Shown piece after piece: positions 25,013 through 33,614 of a DNA stretch of 64,000 nucleotides. Both the position numbers and the translations under genes were made by a program. Under the pieces are notes generated by a model. It had not been told where the DNA came from. It was given only the letters and a program-made list of their open reading frames with translations, and searched no databases. The DNA is taken from contig NZ_CP109907.1 in NCBI RefSeq assembly GCF_033097525.1, forward strand, positions 5,952,001-6,016,000, written 5' to 3'. How positions within the stretch are numbered: position 1 is the stretch's first letter; each line of letters opens with the position of its first letter. This DNA is from Sphingobacterium sp. UGAL515B_05 (lineage in GTDB: Bacteria > Bacteroidota > Bacteroidia > Sphingobacteriales > Sphingobacteriaceae).

Positions 25013-25756
25013 ATGAAAATACTTGAAGGAAAAATTGCTTTAGTAACAGGAGCATCAAAAGGAATCGGAAGGAAAATTGCAGAAGTGTTTGCACAACATG
25101 GTGCTAACGTCGCTTTTACATATCTTTCTTCTGTCGAAAAAGGACAGGCGCTGGAACAGGAGCTTCAGGCTTTCGGTACCAAAGTGATTGGTTATCGCTC
25201 TGACGCTTCAAAATTCGAAGAAGCAGAACAATTAATCAACGCGATCGTTGCCGATTTTGGAGGATTAGATATCGTTGTAAATAATGCCGGTATCACAAAA
25301 GACGGCTTGTTAATGCGCATGACCGAGGAGAATTGGGATGATGTATTAAATGTCAACTTAAAATCCGTCTTTAACGTTACAAAAGCCGCTTCGAAAATTA
25401 TGATGAAAAACCGTAAAGGTTCATTTATCAATATGTCTTCAGTTGTGGGCGTTCAAGGAAATGCTGGTCAGGCAAATTATGCGGCATCAAAAGCCGGTAT
25501 TATCGGGTTCACAAAATCTGTCGCAAAAGAGTTAGGTTCTCGTAATATCCGTGCAAACGTAGTTGCACCAGGTTTTATACGCACCGAAATGACAGATGTA
25601 TTGGATCCTAAAGTTGTGGCTGGATGGGAAGCCGGGATTCCATTGAAACGTGCTGGAGATCCAGAAGACGTTGCCAATGCTTGTCTCTATTTAGCATCTG
25701 ACTTATCGGCATACGTAACCGGACAGGTTCTACCTGTTGATGGTGGTATGTTATAA
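25013..25756 (+). CDS. fabG: 3-oxoacyl-ACP reductase FabG
   Basis: 247 residues, short-chain dehydrogenase. The cofactor loop is TGASKGIGRKIAE, the structural motif NNAGITKDG, and the catalytic Ser-Tyr-Lys set lies in INMSSVVGVQGNAGQANYAASKAGI. The last residues GQVLPVDGGM are typical. It reduces 3-oxoacyl-ACP with NADPH in fatty-acid elongation. It stands alone rather than in a fab cluster. An 18-bp perfect hairpin follows. Confidence 0.93.
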   Translation: MKILEGKIALVTGASKGIGRKIAEVFAQHGANVAFTYLSSVEKGQALEQELQAFGTKVIGYRSDASKFEEAEQLINAIVADFGGLDIVVNNAGITKDGLLMRMTEENWDDVLNVNLKSVFNVTKAASKIMMKNRKGSFINMSSVVGVQGNAGQANYAASKAGIIGFTKSVAKELGSRNIRANVVAPGFIRTEMTDVLDPKVVAGWEAGIPLKRAGDPEDVANACLYLASDLSAYVTGQVLPVDGGML

Positions 25757-25763
25757 AAATTAA

Positions 25764-25802
25764 CAATGTGAGGTCAAATTTTTTAAATTTGACCTCACAT
25801 TG
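25764..25802. terminator. Perfect 18-bp hairpin after fabG
   Basis: Arms 25764-25781 (CAATGTGAGGTCAAATTT) and 25785-25802 are exact reverse complements with a TTT loop. There is no T tract directly after it, so termination may need the long stem alone. Confidence 0.65.
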
Positions 25803-26000
25803 CCCCTTATTTATCTTTACTGCCCTACTCCGATCTATCCCTTAAACCTCAATATACTGAACACAGAGGGCTTTCCCTTTCCTTCTGATTACAGAATTTA
25901 CAACCTCTGCATACCTGTATTGTTAGTACTAGCAAATAGCTTCAATAGATCTCCGATAAGAAGGAATCTATAAGTCCTCACAATATTTCCAAATTTTAGT

Positions 26001-26008
26001 TAATTTTG
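26001..26008 (+). promoter_or_regulatory. -7 promoter element of the LuxE-like gene
   Basis: TAATTTTG matches TAnnTTTG, 22 bases before the ATG at 26030. It contains the TTG that opens the longer frame, so that TTG is not the start. Confidence 0.5.
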
Positions 26009-26029
26009 TCCATTAAATTTTTAAATGCC

Positions 26030-27010
26030 ATGACGAACTGGAAGGATTTTTTTGAGATTAAAACCGAGGATGATTTTAATCAACATTGTTTAGATACCTA
26101 CCAATTCCAAAGTCAGCATTGTAAGATTTACCGTGACTATATAAGGATCCTAGGAAAAGAAAAATCCCCGATACAGCACTATACCGAGATCCCCTTCTTG
26201 CCTATCGAATTTTTTAAAACCCAACAGGTTATCGCAGCTGGAATGGACGCCGAAATTGTGTTTTCGAGTTCGGGGACAACAGGTATGGTTACCTCAAAAC
26301 ATTTGGTCGCCGACCTCAATATTTACGAACGTACCTTTCGTCGGATTTTTGAAGATTTTTATGGTCCGCTGAGTAATATTGCAATTCTGGCACTTCTACC
26401 CTCTTACCTCGAAAGAAGCGGTTCTTCTCTAATCTATATGATTGATGATCTCATGAAGCAAAGTGAGCAACCAGAAAGTAACTATTTCCTCTATAACCAT
26501 CAAGAACTATACGATACACTTGTTGAACTCAAAAATAAAGGAACAAAAACAATCCTCTTTGGAGTGACTTACGCGCTGCTCGACTTCATCGAACACTATG
26601 CCTTCAAATTCCCTGAATTGATTATCATGGAAACTGGAGGTATGAAAGGTAAGCGTAAGGAAATGGTCAAACAGGAAATTCATAAACTTCTGGAAGATGC
26701 ATTTTCCGTAAAAGGAATTCATTCTGAATATGGTATGACAGAACTTCTATCACAGGGCTATTCTGTGGGACAAGGGATTTTTCAGCTACCGAAATGGATG
26801 AAGATATTAATACGCGACACAAATGATCCATTGAGTTTGATTCCTTTGAATAAAACCGGCGGAATTAATGTCATTGATCTCGCGAATCGTTATTCTTGCT
26901 CATTTATAGCAACACAAGATTTGGGCAAGGTTTATCAAGATGGTTCCTTTGAAATATTAGGGCGTTTTGACCAAAGTGACATCCGCGGTTGTAATCTATT
27001 GGTTCAATAA
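26030..27010 (+). CDS. LuxE/PaaK-like acyl-protein synthetase or acyltransferase
   Basis: 326 residues of the adenylate-forming LuxE-like family. The AMP-binding loop is FSSSGTTGMVTSKH, an acceptor region is MKGKRKEMVKQE followed by SEYGMTELLSQGY, and the C-terminal ATQDLGKV and LGRFDQSDIRGCNLL match the family. In luciferase operons LuxE activates fatty acids; in Bacteroidota the free-standing homologues have unknown acids, perhaps for surface lipid or glycan acylation. No lux genes are nearby. Single gene with its own promoter and terminator. Confidence 0.85.
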   Translation: MTNWKDFFEIKTEDDFNQHCLDTYQFQSQHCKIYRDYIRILGKEKSPIQHYTEIPFLPIEFFKTQQVIAAGMDAEIVFSSSGTTGMVTSKHLVADLNIYERTFRRIFEDFYGPLSNIAILALLPSYLERSGSSLIYMIDDLMKQSEQPESNYFLYNHQELYDTLVELKNKGTKTILFGVTYALLDFIEHYAFKFPELIIMETGGMKGKRKEMVKQEIHKLLEDAFSVKGIHSEYGMTELLSQGYSVGQGIFQLPKWMKILIRDTNDPLSLIPLNKTGGINVIDLANRYSCSFIATQDLGKVYQDGSFEILGRFDQSDIRGCNLLVQ

Positions 27011-27144
27011 CGATCTGTAATTATCAACCGAACCGGATTTATCCAATGAGTATCATTCCTCCGAGGAAAACTAAAATTAAAGTTTAGCCCTGTATTAGAT
27101 TAGCTCCATATTAGATACGATTACATCACAATTGCCAATATCAA

Positions 27145-27187
27145 AAAAAAGACACCTGCTCAGACGTAATGACCAGGTGTCTTTTTT
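27145..27187. terminator. Bidirectional terminator
   Basis: AAAAAAGACACCTG (27145-27158) pairs with CAGGTGTCTTTTTT (27174-27187), ending the LuxE-like gene and the metallopeptidase gene. Confidence 0.85.
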
Positions 27188-27204
27188 AGTATAAGAATAT
27201 CCTC

Positions 27205-28074
27205 CTATTTCAAACTCGGATCCTCAAAGGTATTGCCCGATCGCATATCGCCCGAATCATATCCTTTTTTAAACCAGGCCATACGTTGTGCAGATGTACC
27301 ATGTGTAAATGATTCAGGAACAGCATACCCTTGGGCCTCTGTTTGTAATTTATCATCCCCAACAGCTTCGGCAGCTTTCATACCATCCATAATATCATTA
27401 TAATCAATTTTTATATCGGTTAAATCATTGATGTAATGCGCCCATACACCAGCATAAAAATCCGCTTGCAGCTCGGTCATAACGGAGATCCTGTTATTTT
27501 CACGCTCGCTCAGTTTCCCACGGGCTTGATTGGTCTTCGGCAATAATCCCACCAATTGTTGGATATGATGTCCGACTTCATGCGCAATTACATACGCCAT
27601 GGCGAACTCTCCTTTTGCACCGAATTTATCCGAAAGTTCTCTACTAAAGCTCAGATCCAGGTAAATCTTTTGATCACCCGGACAATAAAAAGGTCCGTAA
27701 GAAGCCTGCCCCATACCACAACCATCCGTTTGTGTTCCCCCATCGTAAAATACAAGTGTTGTAGGGGTATAATTTTTCTGCATCTGCTCTTTAAAGAGCT
27801 TTGCCCAAACATCCTCGGTACTCTGAAGTACAGTTAACGAAAATTCAGTTAGTCTTTTTTCCTCAGGATTTAACTCACGCGGCTGTCCCGACTGTTCAGT
27901 TTGCGCCCCCATATTTTGGGCTTGCTGTAAGAGTTGCATCGGATCTCCACCCATCAAAAATCCAATGACCAAAACAATAATTCCACCAATTCCTCCTAAA
28001 GCAATTTTTCCTCCCCCCGACATTCCGCGACGGTCCTCAAAATTACCACTTTGCTTGCCTCCTTGCCATTTCAT
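27205..28074 (-). CDS. YpfJ-family neutral zinc metallopeptidase
   Basis: 289 residues. A glycine-rich soluble start is followed by one membrane helix (about 27-47, IALGGIGGIIVLVIGFLMG) and a peptidase domain with zinc motif HEVGHHIQQL and downstream Glu in MTELQADFYAGVWAH. The segment GCGMGQASYGPFYCPGDQKIYLD is characteristic of the family. It is a membrane-anchored protease of unknown substrate, found widely in Gram-negative bacteria. Single gene. Confidence 0.92.
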   Translation of the reverse strand: MKWQGGKQSGNFEDRRGMSGGGKIALGGIGGIIVLVIGFLMGGDPMQLLQQAQNMGAQTEQSGQPRELNPEEKRLTEFSLTVLQSTEDVWAKLFKEQMQKNYTPTTLVFYDGGTQTDGCGMGQASYGPFYCPGDQKIYLDLSFSRELSDKFGAKGEFAMAYVIAHEVGHHIQQLVGLLPKTNQARGKLSERENNRISVMTELQADFYAGVWAHYINDLTDIKIDYNDIMDGMKAAEAVGDDKLQTEAQGYAVPESFTHGTSAQRMAWFKKGYDSGDMRSGNTFEDPSLK

Positions 28075-28304
28075 AGTATTCCTATATTACAGTTAATAAT
28101 CTTTTCTAATGTTGGTTAAACACAAATTCGGTACCAATGTTCTACATGGAGTAAATTTATTTGAAGAAAAAATTCACTCCACTTTACCTCATAGCCCGCA
28201 TCCTATAAATAAATTTACCAGCAAACAAATGAAAGCCATAAGCAAAAACAATGCTTTATAAGAGTAAAAACAGGAATTATTTCCCTAAGTCGTGATATTC
28301 GTCA

Positions 28305-28335
28305 TTGTACATCAAAGCAAATTTGGCTAAGTTTG
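28305..28335 (+). promoter_or_regulatory. Promoter of the PhnA-like gene
   Basis: TTG at 28305-28307 and TAAGTTTG at 28328-28335 are 20 bases apart, a full Bacteroidota promoter. The ATG is 20 bases downstream. Confidence 0.65.
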
Positions 28336-28354
28336 GGCTTTCAAAAAAACTGAC

Positions 28355-28936
28355 ATGAAATTAGAAGAACAATTACAAGCGAGAGCTGGCGGAAAATGTG
28401 AGCTGACAGGCGAAGATGCCACTTTAATTGCCTACACATTACCTCCGGAAATAACATCAAATTTGGACAATACTTTACTGATTTCAGAAACATTGGTCAA
28501 TCAGCTCAACAAAACGGAACAATTAAATCCCGACGACTGGAAGTTTCTTCCTAATGCCATGTGGTCCGAAAACCCATCGGTACAAATTGTATGCTGGCGC
28601 ATGTTAAATCGATTAAAAAATGAAGGCTGGGCTTCTGAAGCACTGGATATCCTCTATCTTGACGATGAAACACTATCGGAAGCGAAGAAAACTGGAGATC
28701 ATGAAAATGATGGCTATGTTTCTTTTCATGAAGATAGCATCGGACAACGACTATTGGAGGGCGATACAGTTGTTCTGACAAAAACGCTTGACGTGAAAGG
28801 TTCCTCCTTAAAAGCGACTTTAGGCACCGTGGTTAAGAATATTCGACTGGTAGCAGACAATATCGAACAAATTGAAGGAAAGATTGAGGGTCAAACAATC
28901 GTTATACTGACCAAATATCTCCGTAAACAAAATTAA
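28355..28936 (+). CDS. PhnA-domain protein (YjdM-like)
   Basis: 193 residues. The C-terminal 75 residues are the PhnA domain (DSIGQRLLEGDTVVL, VKGSSLKATLGTVVKNIR, GQTIVILTKYLRK). The N-terminus keeps a reduced zinc-ribbon-like start (RAGGKCELTGE), with only one obvious cysteine in it, so zinc binding is uncertain. Despite the name, PhnA/YjdM is not needed for phosphonate breakdown in E. coli and its role is unknown. Single gene with a clear promoter and terminator. Confidence 0.88.
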   Translation: MKLEEQLQARAGGKCELTGEDATLIAYTLPPEITSNLDNTLLISETLVNQLNKTEQLNPDDWKFLPNAMWSENPSVQIVCWRMLNRLKNEGWASEALDILYLDDETLSEAKKTGDHENDGYVSFHEDSIGQRLLEGDTVVLTKTLDVKGSSLKATLGTVVKNIRLVADNIEQIEGKIEGQTIVILTKYLRKQN

Positions 28937-28950
28937 ACTAGATTTTTCGT

Positions 28951-29005
28951 CTAAATAATAAAGGTTTAAACTGGGGTTCACTCCCGTTCAAGCCTTTATT
29001 ATTTA
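28951..29005. terminator. Bidirectional terminator
   Basis: CTAAATAATAAAGG and CCTTTATTATTTAG enclose an imperfect inner stem; serves the PhnA-like gene and the deacetylase. Confidence 0.7.
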
Positions 29006-29020
29006 GCGAGATAGCTCTCA

Positions 29021-29950
29021 CTATTGCGGATAATTCCGTACAAATTCAAAACGATAGTTTGGATGTTGTTTAAGACTATCGATCAAATCCGATAAAAGAC
29101 GCTGTCCTTTTTTCGTTTGATACATATTGTCATGTGTCAATAGCACAACATTATTTTTCGTATAAGATGTACCTTTACGAAGCAAATTCTTCATCTGGGT
29201 ATACAATTGATTCACAGATAAATCCGGTTTCCCAGTTACCCCATTTATTTTCCACTCACAGTCCCAACCAATTACTTTATAACCGTTTTGATGTAATAAC
29301 TCAGCCGTCGAAGCCCCACTTTTCAAATCCACCTTTTTACGGTCTCCAATATACCAAATATTTCGTCCTGGTAAACGTACGATTTTATGTTCCAAACCCA
29401 GTGATTGTTCAGCAAGTTCAAAATCCTCAAAAGCCGTCTGAGCGTTCGAATAAAAAGTAGTGTATTTGTTGTGCGCGTGCCAGTAACTATGGTTATAGCA
29501 ATCTACTAGAGGATTATTCTTATAGCGTTCCGTAAAGCTGTGCAATTTTTTACTCATTTTATCATGATTACCAATCAGAAAAGCATTGATCTTAATGCCT
29601 TTCGCCGTCGCAATGGAATCAAGGTGTTGACTTCCATTCAGGGGACCATCGTCAAAGGTGAGATAAATATAACGAGGAGAAACAGTATCGGTCAATAAAA
29701 CAGTCGTATCTTTAGCTCCCTTATAAGCCACATTTTCTTCCATTTTTGTAATGGTATCCTTACGGAGGGAATCGACTTTACTTATCGAATCTTGTACCAC
29801 CAATAAACTGTCTTTTTTTGGTGGCATTGAATCGACAGCCCCTATAGTTTGCACCTTATTTGTTCCACTTTGGTTGCAGGAGTAAAATCCCAAAATAGAT
29901 ATACTCAACCCAACCCATACAACACCTGAATTAACCACTTTTCTCATCAC
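29021..29950 (-). CDS. Polysaccharide deacetylase (NodB) lipoprotein
   Basis: 309 residues. A signal sequence ends with lipobox GFYSC, so the protein is probably lipid-anchored. A Ser/Asp/Lys-rich linker (about 30-90) leads to the NodB domain: metal-binding TFDDGPLNG, NHSYWHAHN and RLPGRN, and LLTHDNM near the end. This predicts metal-dependent removal of N- or O-acetyl groups from a glycan, perhaps peptidoglycan. It has a -7 element (30031-30038) and a 22-bp palindrome further upstream. Confidence 0.9.
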   Translation of the reverse strand: MMRKVVNSGVVWVGLSISILGFYSCNQSGTNKVQTIGAVDSMPPKKDSLLVVQDSISKVDSLRKDTITKMEENVAYKGAKDTTVLLTDTVSPRYIYLTFDDGPLNGSQHLDSIATAKGIKINAFLIGNHDKMSKKLHSFTERYKNNPLVDCYNHSYWHAHNKYTTFYSNAQTAFEDFELAEQSLGLEHKIVRLPGRNIWYIGDRKKVDLKSGASTAELLHQNGYKVIGWDCEWKINGVTGKPDLSVNQLYTQMKNLLRKGTSYTKNNVVLLTHDNMYQTKKGQRLLSDLIDSLKQHPNYRFEFVRNYPQ

Positions 29951-30075
29951 AAAAATTAACTTTCACATTACAATTATTTCTCCAACACTTAAAATCGCAA
30001 TAAATGAGCTGATTTTAATCACTTGTAGCGCAAAATTAATATATTTTTCATTAATCAGGCTGTTATGTTATTTAA

Positions 30076-30097
30076 TTTATTGTGCATGCACAATAAA
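30076..30097. promoter_or_regulatory. Perfect 22-bp palindrome
   Basis: TTTATTGTGCA directly followed by TGCACAATAAA, with no spacer. The position upstream of the deacetylase promoter suits an activator-binding site. Confidence 0.55.
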
Positions 30098-30213
30098 ACT
30101 TCATGATCCGCTAGCACAATTAGCCATGAAAGTAGACTGAAAGTTATTTCCGACCAGTAACCGATCTCGACAAGCGCATTGATACCTAAAAGAAACACAA
30201 ATCAGTAAAATAG

Positions 30214-30247
30214 AAAAAAGGAACCTATACGATATAGATTCCTTTTT
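30214..30247 (-). terminator. Terminator of the exported basic protein
   Basis: On the minus strand AAAAAGGAA-CTATA pairs with TATAG-TTCCTTTTTT and ends in a U run. Confidence 0.7.
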
Positions 30248-30271
30248 GTTCATGTAATTCAAAATACCGGA

Positions 30272-30802
30272 TCAATCTCTATGTCTTCCACCATGACCTT
30301 TACCGCGTCCATGACCAAGATCGTTGCCACGACCATGACCATTCCCTCTATCATACCGACGGCTTTCACTCCATGAATGTTTGCGCCTTACACTACGTTC
30401 GCTGGCAAATGAATACCCGCTACCACCGTGGTGGTTGTCACGGATAGATACTTGTCTTCCACGGTAACCGCCATAACGGCTTCTATACCGATCATGGTGA
30501 TGCCAAGGTGTGCGATCGTTAATAACCACTTTATGAGCCCGATAAAAATCGTAATGCCTGTATCTCCTCGGTAAACTTGCTCTTCTTACCCAGCCGCCAT
30601 TATCATAATAAACGTAACATCTCGCAGGTACATCGTAATACATATTGTACTCAGGAATATAATAATAGCGGGCATAATCATAACCTGCTGGCCCCCAGCT
30701 TGGCTGACTCCCAATATTGACACTAATACTGACTTGCGCTTGTGCAGCTCCTGCCGTAAAAAGGCCTGCAATAATCGCCGCCGCGTAAAACAATTTTTTC
30801 AT
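30272..30802 (-). CDS. Exported basic protein rich in Tyr, Arg, His and Gly
   Basis: 176 residues. A clean signal peptide is cut after AQAQ. The mature N-terminal part is tyrosine-rich (WGPAGYDYARYYYIPEYN, YYDVPARCYVYYDNGGW), a pattern I have seen in small exported Bacteroidota proteins. The C-terminal 70 residues are strongly basic with His-rich and GHGRG-type repeats, likely disordered and able to bind metals or polyanions. No enzymatic motif. Function unknown; single gene with its own terminator. Confidence 0.8.
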   Translation of the reverse strand: MKKLFYAAAIIAGLFTAGAAQAQVSISVNIGSQPSWGPAGYDYARYYYIPEYNMYYDVPARCYVYYDNGGWVRRASLPRRYRHYDFYRAHKVVINDRTPWHHHDRYRSRYGGYRGRQVSIRDNHHGGSGYSFASERSVRRKHSWSESRRYDRGNGHGRGNDLGHGRGKGHGGRHRD

Positions 30803-31015
30803 AAGTAGCTCCTCCCTCTAGTTTGTAATTTCTTCTTTACAATACGACAACAAACAGTGTGCAAAAGATTAATGCTCAAATGTTAATTTTTGTTAACACA
30901 GCAATAAGAGCTTCATTTTAAATAGGTTGAACATGATTATAGTAAACAATAAAACCGCAAACTTTTTAGTAGGATCAGTTGTTCAGATCATACAGACTTT
31001 AATGAACTAATCACA

Positions 31016-31591
31016 ATGAGTATATATAACGTAGGAATATTGGTCGGTAGCTTACGAAAGAAATCTTACAACAAAAAAATTGCGCAGTTTATTCTTGAAC
31101 AAGAGGAATCTAAATTTGGCTACCGCATAATTGATATCAGCGAACTTCCCTTATATAATCAGGATTTTGACGATGTAGGAAATCCTCCTCCGAGCTATGT
31201 ACGATTTCGGAAAGAGGTCGCGTCCCTGGATGCAATACTTTTTATTACCGCAGAGTATAATCGTTCTATTCCTGCAGTTTTAAAAAATGCGATTGACGTA
31301 GGTTCAAGACCCTATGGAAAAAATAAATGGGATGGTAAACCTGGCGCAATAATTTCTTCATCAACGGGAGTTTACGGTGGCTTTGGCGCCAACCACCATT
31401 TACGTCAATCGCTGGTCTTCGTCAATATCTTAACCATGCAGCAACCCGAAGCTTATTTGGGCAATATAACAACATGTATTGGTCCCACTGGGGCTATTGA
31501 ATCACAAAAAACCAAAGATTTTCTACGCAGCTTTAAAAATGCCTTTGAGCAATGGGCTGAGCGAATTATACATACAAAAGGTCAGGATTAA
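31016..31591 (+). CDS. NADPH-dependent FMN reductase, copy 1
   Basis: 191 residues with a flavodoxin-like fold. The FMN phosphate loop is LVGSLRKKSYNKK and the isoalloxazine-side motif is ITAEYNRSIPAVLKNAIDVGSRPYG, both typical of ChrR/azoreductase-type FMN reductases. It reduces FMN, quinones or xenobiotics with NADPH. The stop codon lies inside the following terminator hairpin. A second member is at 34701. Confidence 0.9.
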   Translation: MSIYNVGILVGSLRKKSYNKKIAQFILEQEESKFGYRIIDISELPLYNQDFDDVGNPPPSYVRFRKEVASLDAILFITAEYNRSIPAVLKNAIDVGSRPYGKNKWDGKPGAIISSSTGVYGGFGANHHLRQSLVFVNILTMQQPEAYLGNITTCIGPTGAIESQKTKDFLRSFKNAFEQWAERIIHTKGQD

Positions 31592-31613
31592 ATCCTGACC
31601 TTTTGTATGTATA
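31567..31613. terminator. Long palindromic terminator overlapping the reductase stop codon
   Basis: About 20 base pairs (TATACATACAAAAGG and its complement) centred at 31590 include the TAA stop at 31589-31591. It ends in an A/T-rich arm and can serve both strands. Confidence 0.75.
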
Positions 31614-31624
31614 ATCAAATTATT

Positions 31625-32491
31625 CTAGTCCTGTTCATCACTGACGTCATAGTTCCAATGTTGTAATTTTTCCTGCAAGATCCGCGATATCTTATTGAAA
31701 TAGCGCTTTTGCTTATAGCCCATTACCCATTGTACACCCTGTACAGCATTGGTACAGAAAATCTCATCCGCCCGTTTCATGATTTCGGGGCTTATCTGTG
31801 CCTCAACCACCTCTATACCTTCATCCTGTGCCATGTCCATGACTACCCGGCGCATTACTCCTTCAATACATCCTTCGGATAGCGCTGGTGTATAAAGTAC
31901 CTTTTCATAATAGACAAAGATATTTGAAATCAAGGATTCACATAGATAGCCTTCCTGATTTAGAATCAATACATCATCAAAAGCCATTTTCTTTTTATAG
32001 ATGCCAGCTAACACGTAAATCTGCGCATTTAAAGATTTAATCTTGGAAAGATCGCTATACGGTTTTTTGAATTCATTGTAAAGTCCTACAATCAAACCGA
32101 CCTTCTTATCGCGAAGATTAGGTTCTATGCGCTGCACCTGCAAAACAAAACCAGGTTTATTACTCGTTGGACTGTACAATCCGCCTCCAGATCTAAACAC
32201 GATCAATCGGATACGAACCTGCTGCCCCAACATATTGTTTTTACGGATTAATTCTTCGGATCTCGAACGAATAAAAAATTCATCGAATAGATTCGCATCA
32301 TCCAAATGAATCAACTCCATTCCTTTCTGTAAACGCTCGACATGAAAATTTAGAAAGCGGATATCACCATCCTTATACAGCATCGTTTCGAATAATCCAT
32401 CCCCATAACGGAAACCTCTATTCTCAATGCTAAATATTTCCTGATCTTCCGGCACTACACTGCCATTGAAATTGATATAGTTTGTTGGCAT
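31625..32491 (-). CDS. Class IV aminotransferase / aminodeoxychorismate lyase-like
   Basis: 288 residues of the fold-type IV PLP family. RGFRYGDGLFETM is the N-terminal signature; the PLP lysine is probably in SKIKSLNAQIYV, and the phosphate-binding end is SNIFVYYE with EGCIEGVMRR. Family members include branched-chain and D-amino-acid aminotransferases and PabC, which makes p-aminobenzoate for folate. Length and sequence style suit PabC-like proteins of Bacteroidota, but the substrate is not certain. It lies 19 bases after rluD on the same strand. Confidence 0.85.
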   Translation of the reverse strand: MPTNYINFNGSVVPEDQEIFSIENRGFRYGDGLFETMLYKDGDIRFLNFHVERLQKGMELIHLDDANLFDEFFIRSRSEELIRKNNMLGQQVRIRLIVFRSGGGLYSPTSNKPGFVLQVQRIEPNLRDKKVGLIVGLYNEFKKPYSDLSKIKSLNAQIYVLAGIYKKKMAFDDVLILNQEGYLCESLISNIFVYYEKVLYTPALSEGCIEGVMRRVVMDMAQDEGIEVVEAQISPEIMKRADEIFCTNAVQGVQWVMGYKQKRYFNKISRILQEKLQHWNYDVSDEQD

Positions 32492-32510
32492 CTTAATTTT
32501 GTTCTAAATT

Positions 32511-33557
32511 TTAATCATTTTCTATAGCCATTGAATTTGCCGCATATCCGCGCCACTTTTCTAAAGCTAAACGAAAATCTTCTGGAAATGGTACCTCAAA
32601 ATACATATTTTCTTTTGTCGTAGGATGGATAAATCCCAATACCTGCGCATGAAGTGCTTGCCGCGGCAGTAATGAAAAACAGTTATCCACAAACTGCTTG
32701 TACTTTGAAAACACGGTACCTTTTAAAATCTTATCTCCACCATACATTGCATCATTAAATAGCGGATGACCAATAGACTGCATATGCGTACGAATTTGGT
32801 GTGTACGCCCTGTTTCTAACTGACATTCAATTAAAGTAACATAGCCCAATCGCTCCAAAACTCTGTAATGTGTCACCGACCAACGCCCTTTGTCTTCACT
32901 GTCATACATCGCCATGATGCGTCTGTCTTTTAGATGACGTCCAATATAACCTGTAATTGTTCCGTCCTCCTTTAAATCACCCCAAACTAATGCAATATAC
33001 TTACGGGTAATGCTGTGATCGAAAAACTGTTTTGCCAAAAAGGCCATTGATTTTTCATTTTTAGCAATAACCAATAGTCCGGAAGTGTCTTTATCGATTC
33101 GATGCACCAACCCCGGGCGATCGGAGTTTCCTGGTAACTGCGGCAACTGCTGTATATGATACGTCAATGCATTTACCAAGGTTCCCGTATAATTATTATA
33201 TCCTGGATGTACGACCATACCCGCTTTTTTATTCACAATCAGCACGTCGTCATCCTCGTATTTGATATCTAATGGAATGTTTTCTGGATAAACTTCGTTA
33301 TCCCGTGGTGGGTCAGGTAGCACCAATGTAATCACATCATCAGGTCTAACCTTATAGCTCGCCTTGATCTCCTTACCGTTAACCATGACAGAACCTGCTT
33401 CAATAGCATGCTGAATTTTGCTCCGCGTCGCATTTTCCACTCTGTTCATCAAGTATTTATCAATGCGGAGTAATGCTTGTCCCTTATCCACTTCAATACG
33501 TAGATGCTCAAATAATTCTTGTTCTTCCTGATCTTGCGATCCTATTTGTTCTGTCAT
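32511..33557 (-). CDS. rluD: RluD-type 23S rRNA pseudouridine synthase
   Basis: 348 residues. An S4 RNA-binding domain (about 25-85, RIDKYLMNRVENATRSKIQ) precedes the RluA-family catalytic domain with HRIDKDTSGLLVIAK, whose Asp is the nucleophile, and ETGRTHQIRTHM. RluD makes pseudouridines in helix 69 of 23S rRNA. I chose ATG 33557 over the longer frame because a minus-strand -7 element (33562-33569, TATTTTTG) lies directly upstream, implying a leaderless mRNA. Confidence 0.93.
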   Translation of the reverse strand: MTEQIGSQDQEEQELFEHLRIEVDKGQALLRIDKYLMNRVENATRSKIQHAIEAGSVMVNGKEIKASYKVRPDDVITLVLPDPPRDNEVYPENIPLDIKYEDDDVLIVNKKAGMVVHPGYNNYTGTLVNALTYHIQQLPQLPGNSDRPGLVHRIDKDTSGLLVIAKNEKSMAFLAKQFFDHSITRKYIALVWGDLKEDGTITGYIGRHLKDRRIMAMYDSEDKGRWSVTHYRVLERLGYVTLIECQLETGRTHQIRTHMQSIGHPLFNDAMYGGDKILKGTVFSKYKQFVDNCFSLLPRQALHAQVLGFIHPTTKENMYFEVPFPEDFRLALEKWRGYAANSMAIEND

Positions 33558-33561
33558 GCTA

Positions 33562-33569
33562 CAAAAATA
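33562..33569 (-). promoter_or_regulatory. -7 promoter element of rluD
   Basis: TATTTTTG on the minus strand fits TAnnTTTG; the start codon is 5 bases downstream. The divergent gene at 33615 has its own -7 element TAAATTTG at 33592-33599. Confidence 0.5.
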
Positions 33570-33614
33570 AACCAAATGAAACAATTTTCGTTAAATTTGT
33601 TTTCATTTAATGTT

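Larger units (their letters stand above)
29951..30271. other. Intergenic region with deacetylase promoter and operator-like palindrome
   Basis: No gene. On the minus strand TAATTTTG (30031-30038) is a -7 element for the deacetylase, giving a leader of about 75 bases. The perfect palindrome at 30076-30097 lies about 50-70 bases upstream of that start. The terminator of the basic protein is at 30214-30247. Confidence 0.6.

Noticed and set aside
26030..27010. Bioluminescence lux gene
   Set aside because: No luxA, B, C or D nearby; LuxE-like ligases occur widely without luciferase.
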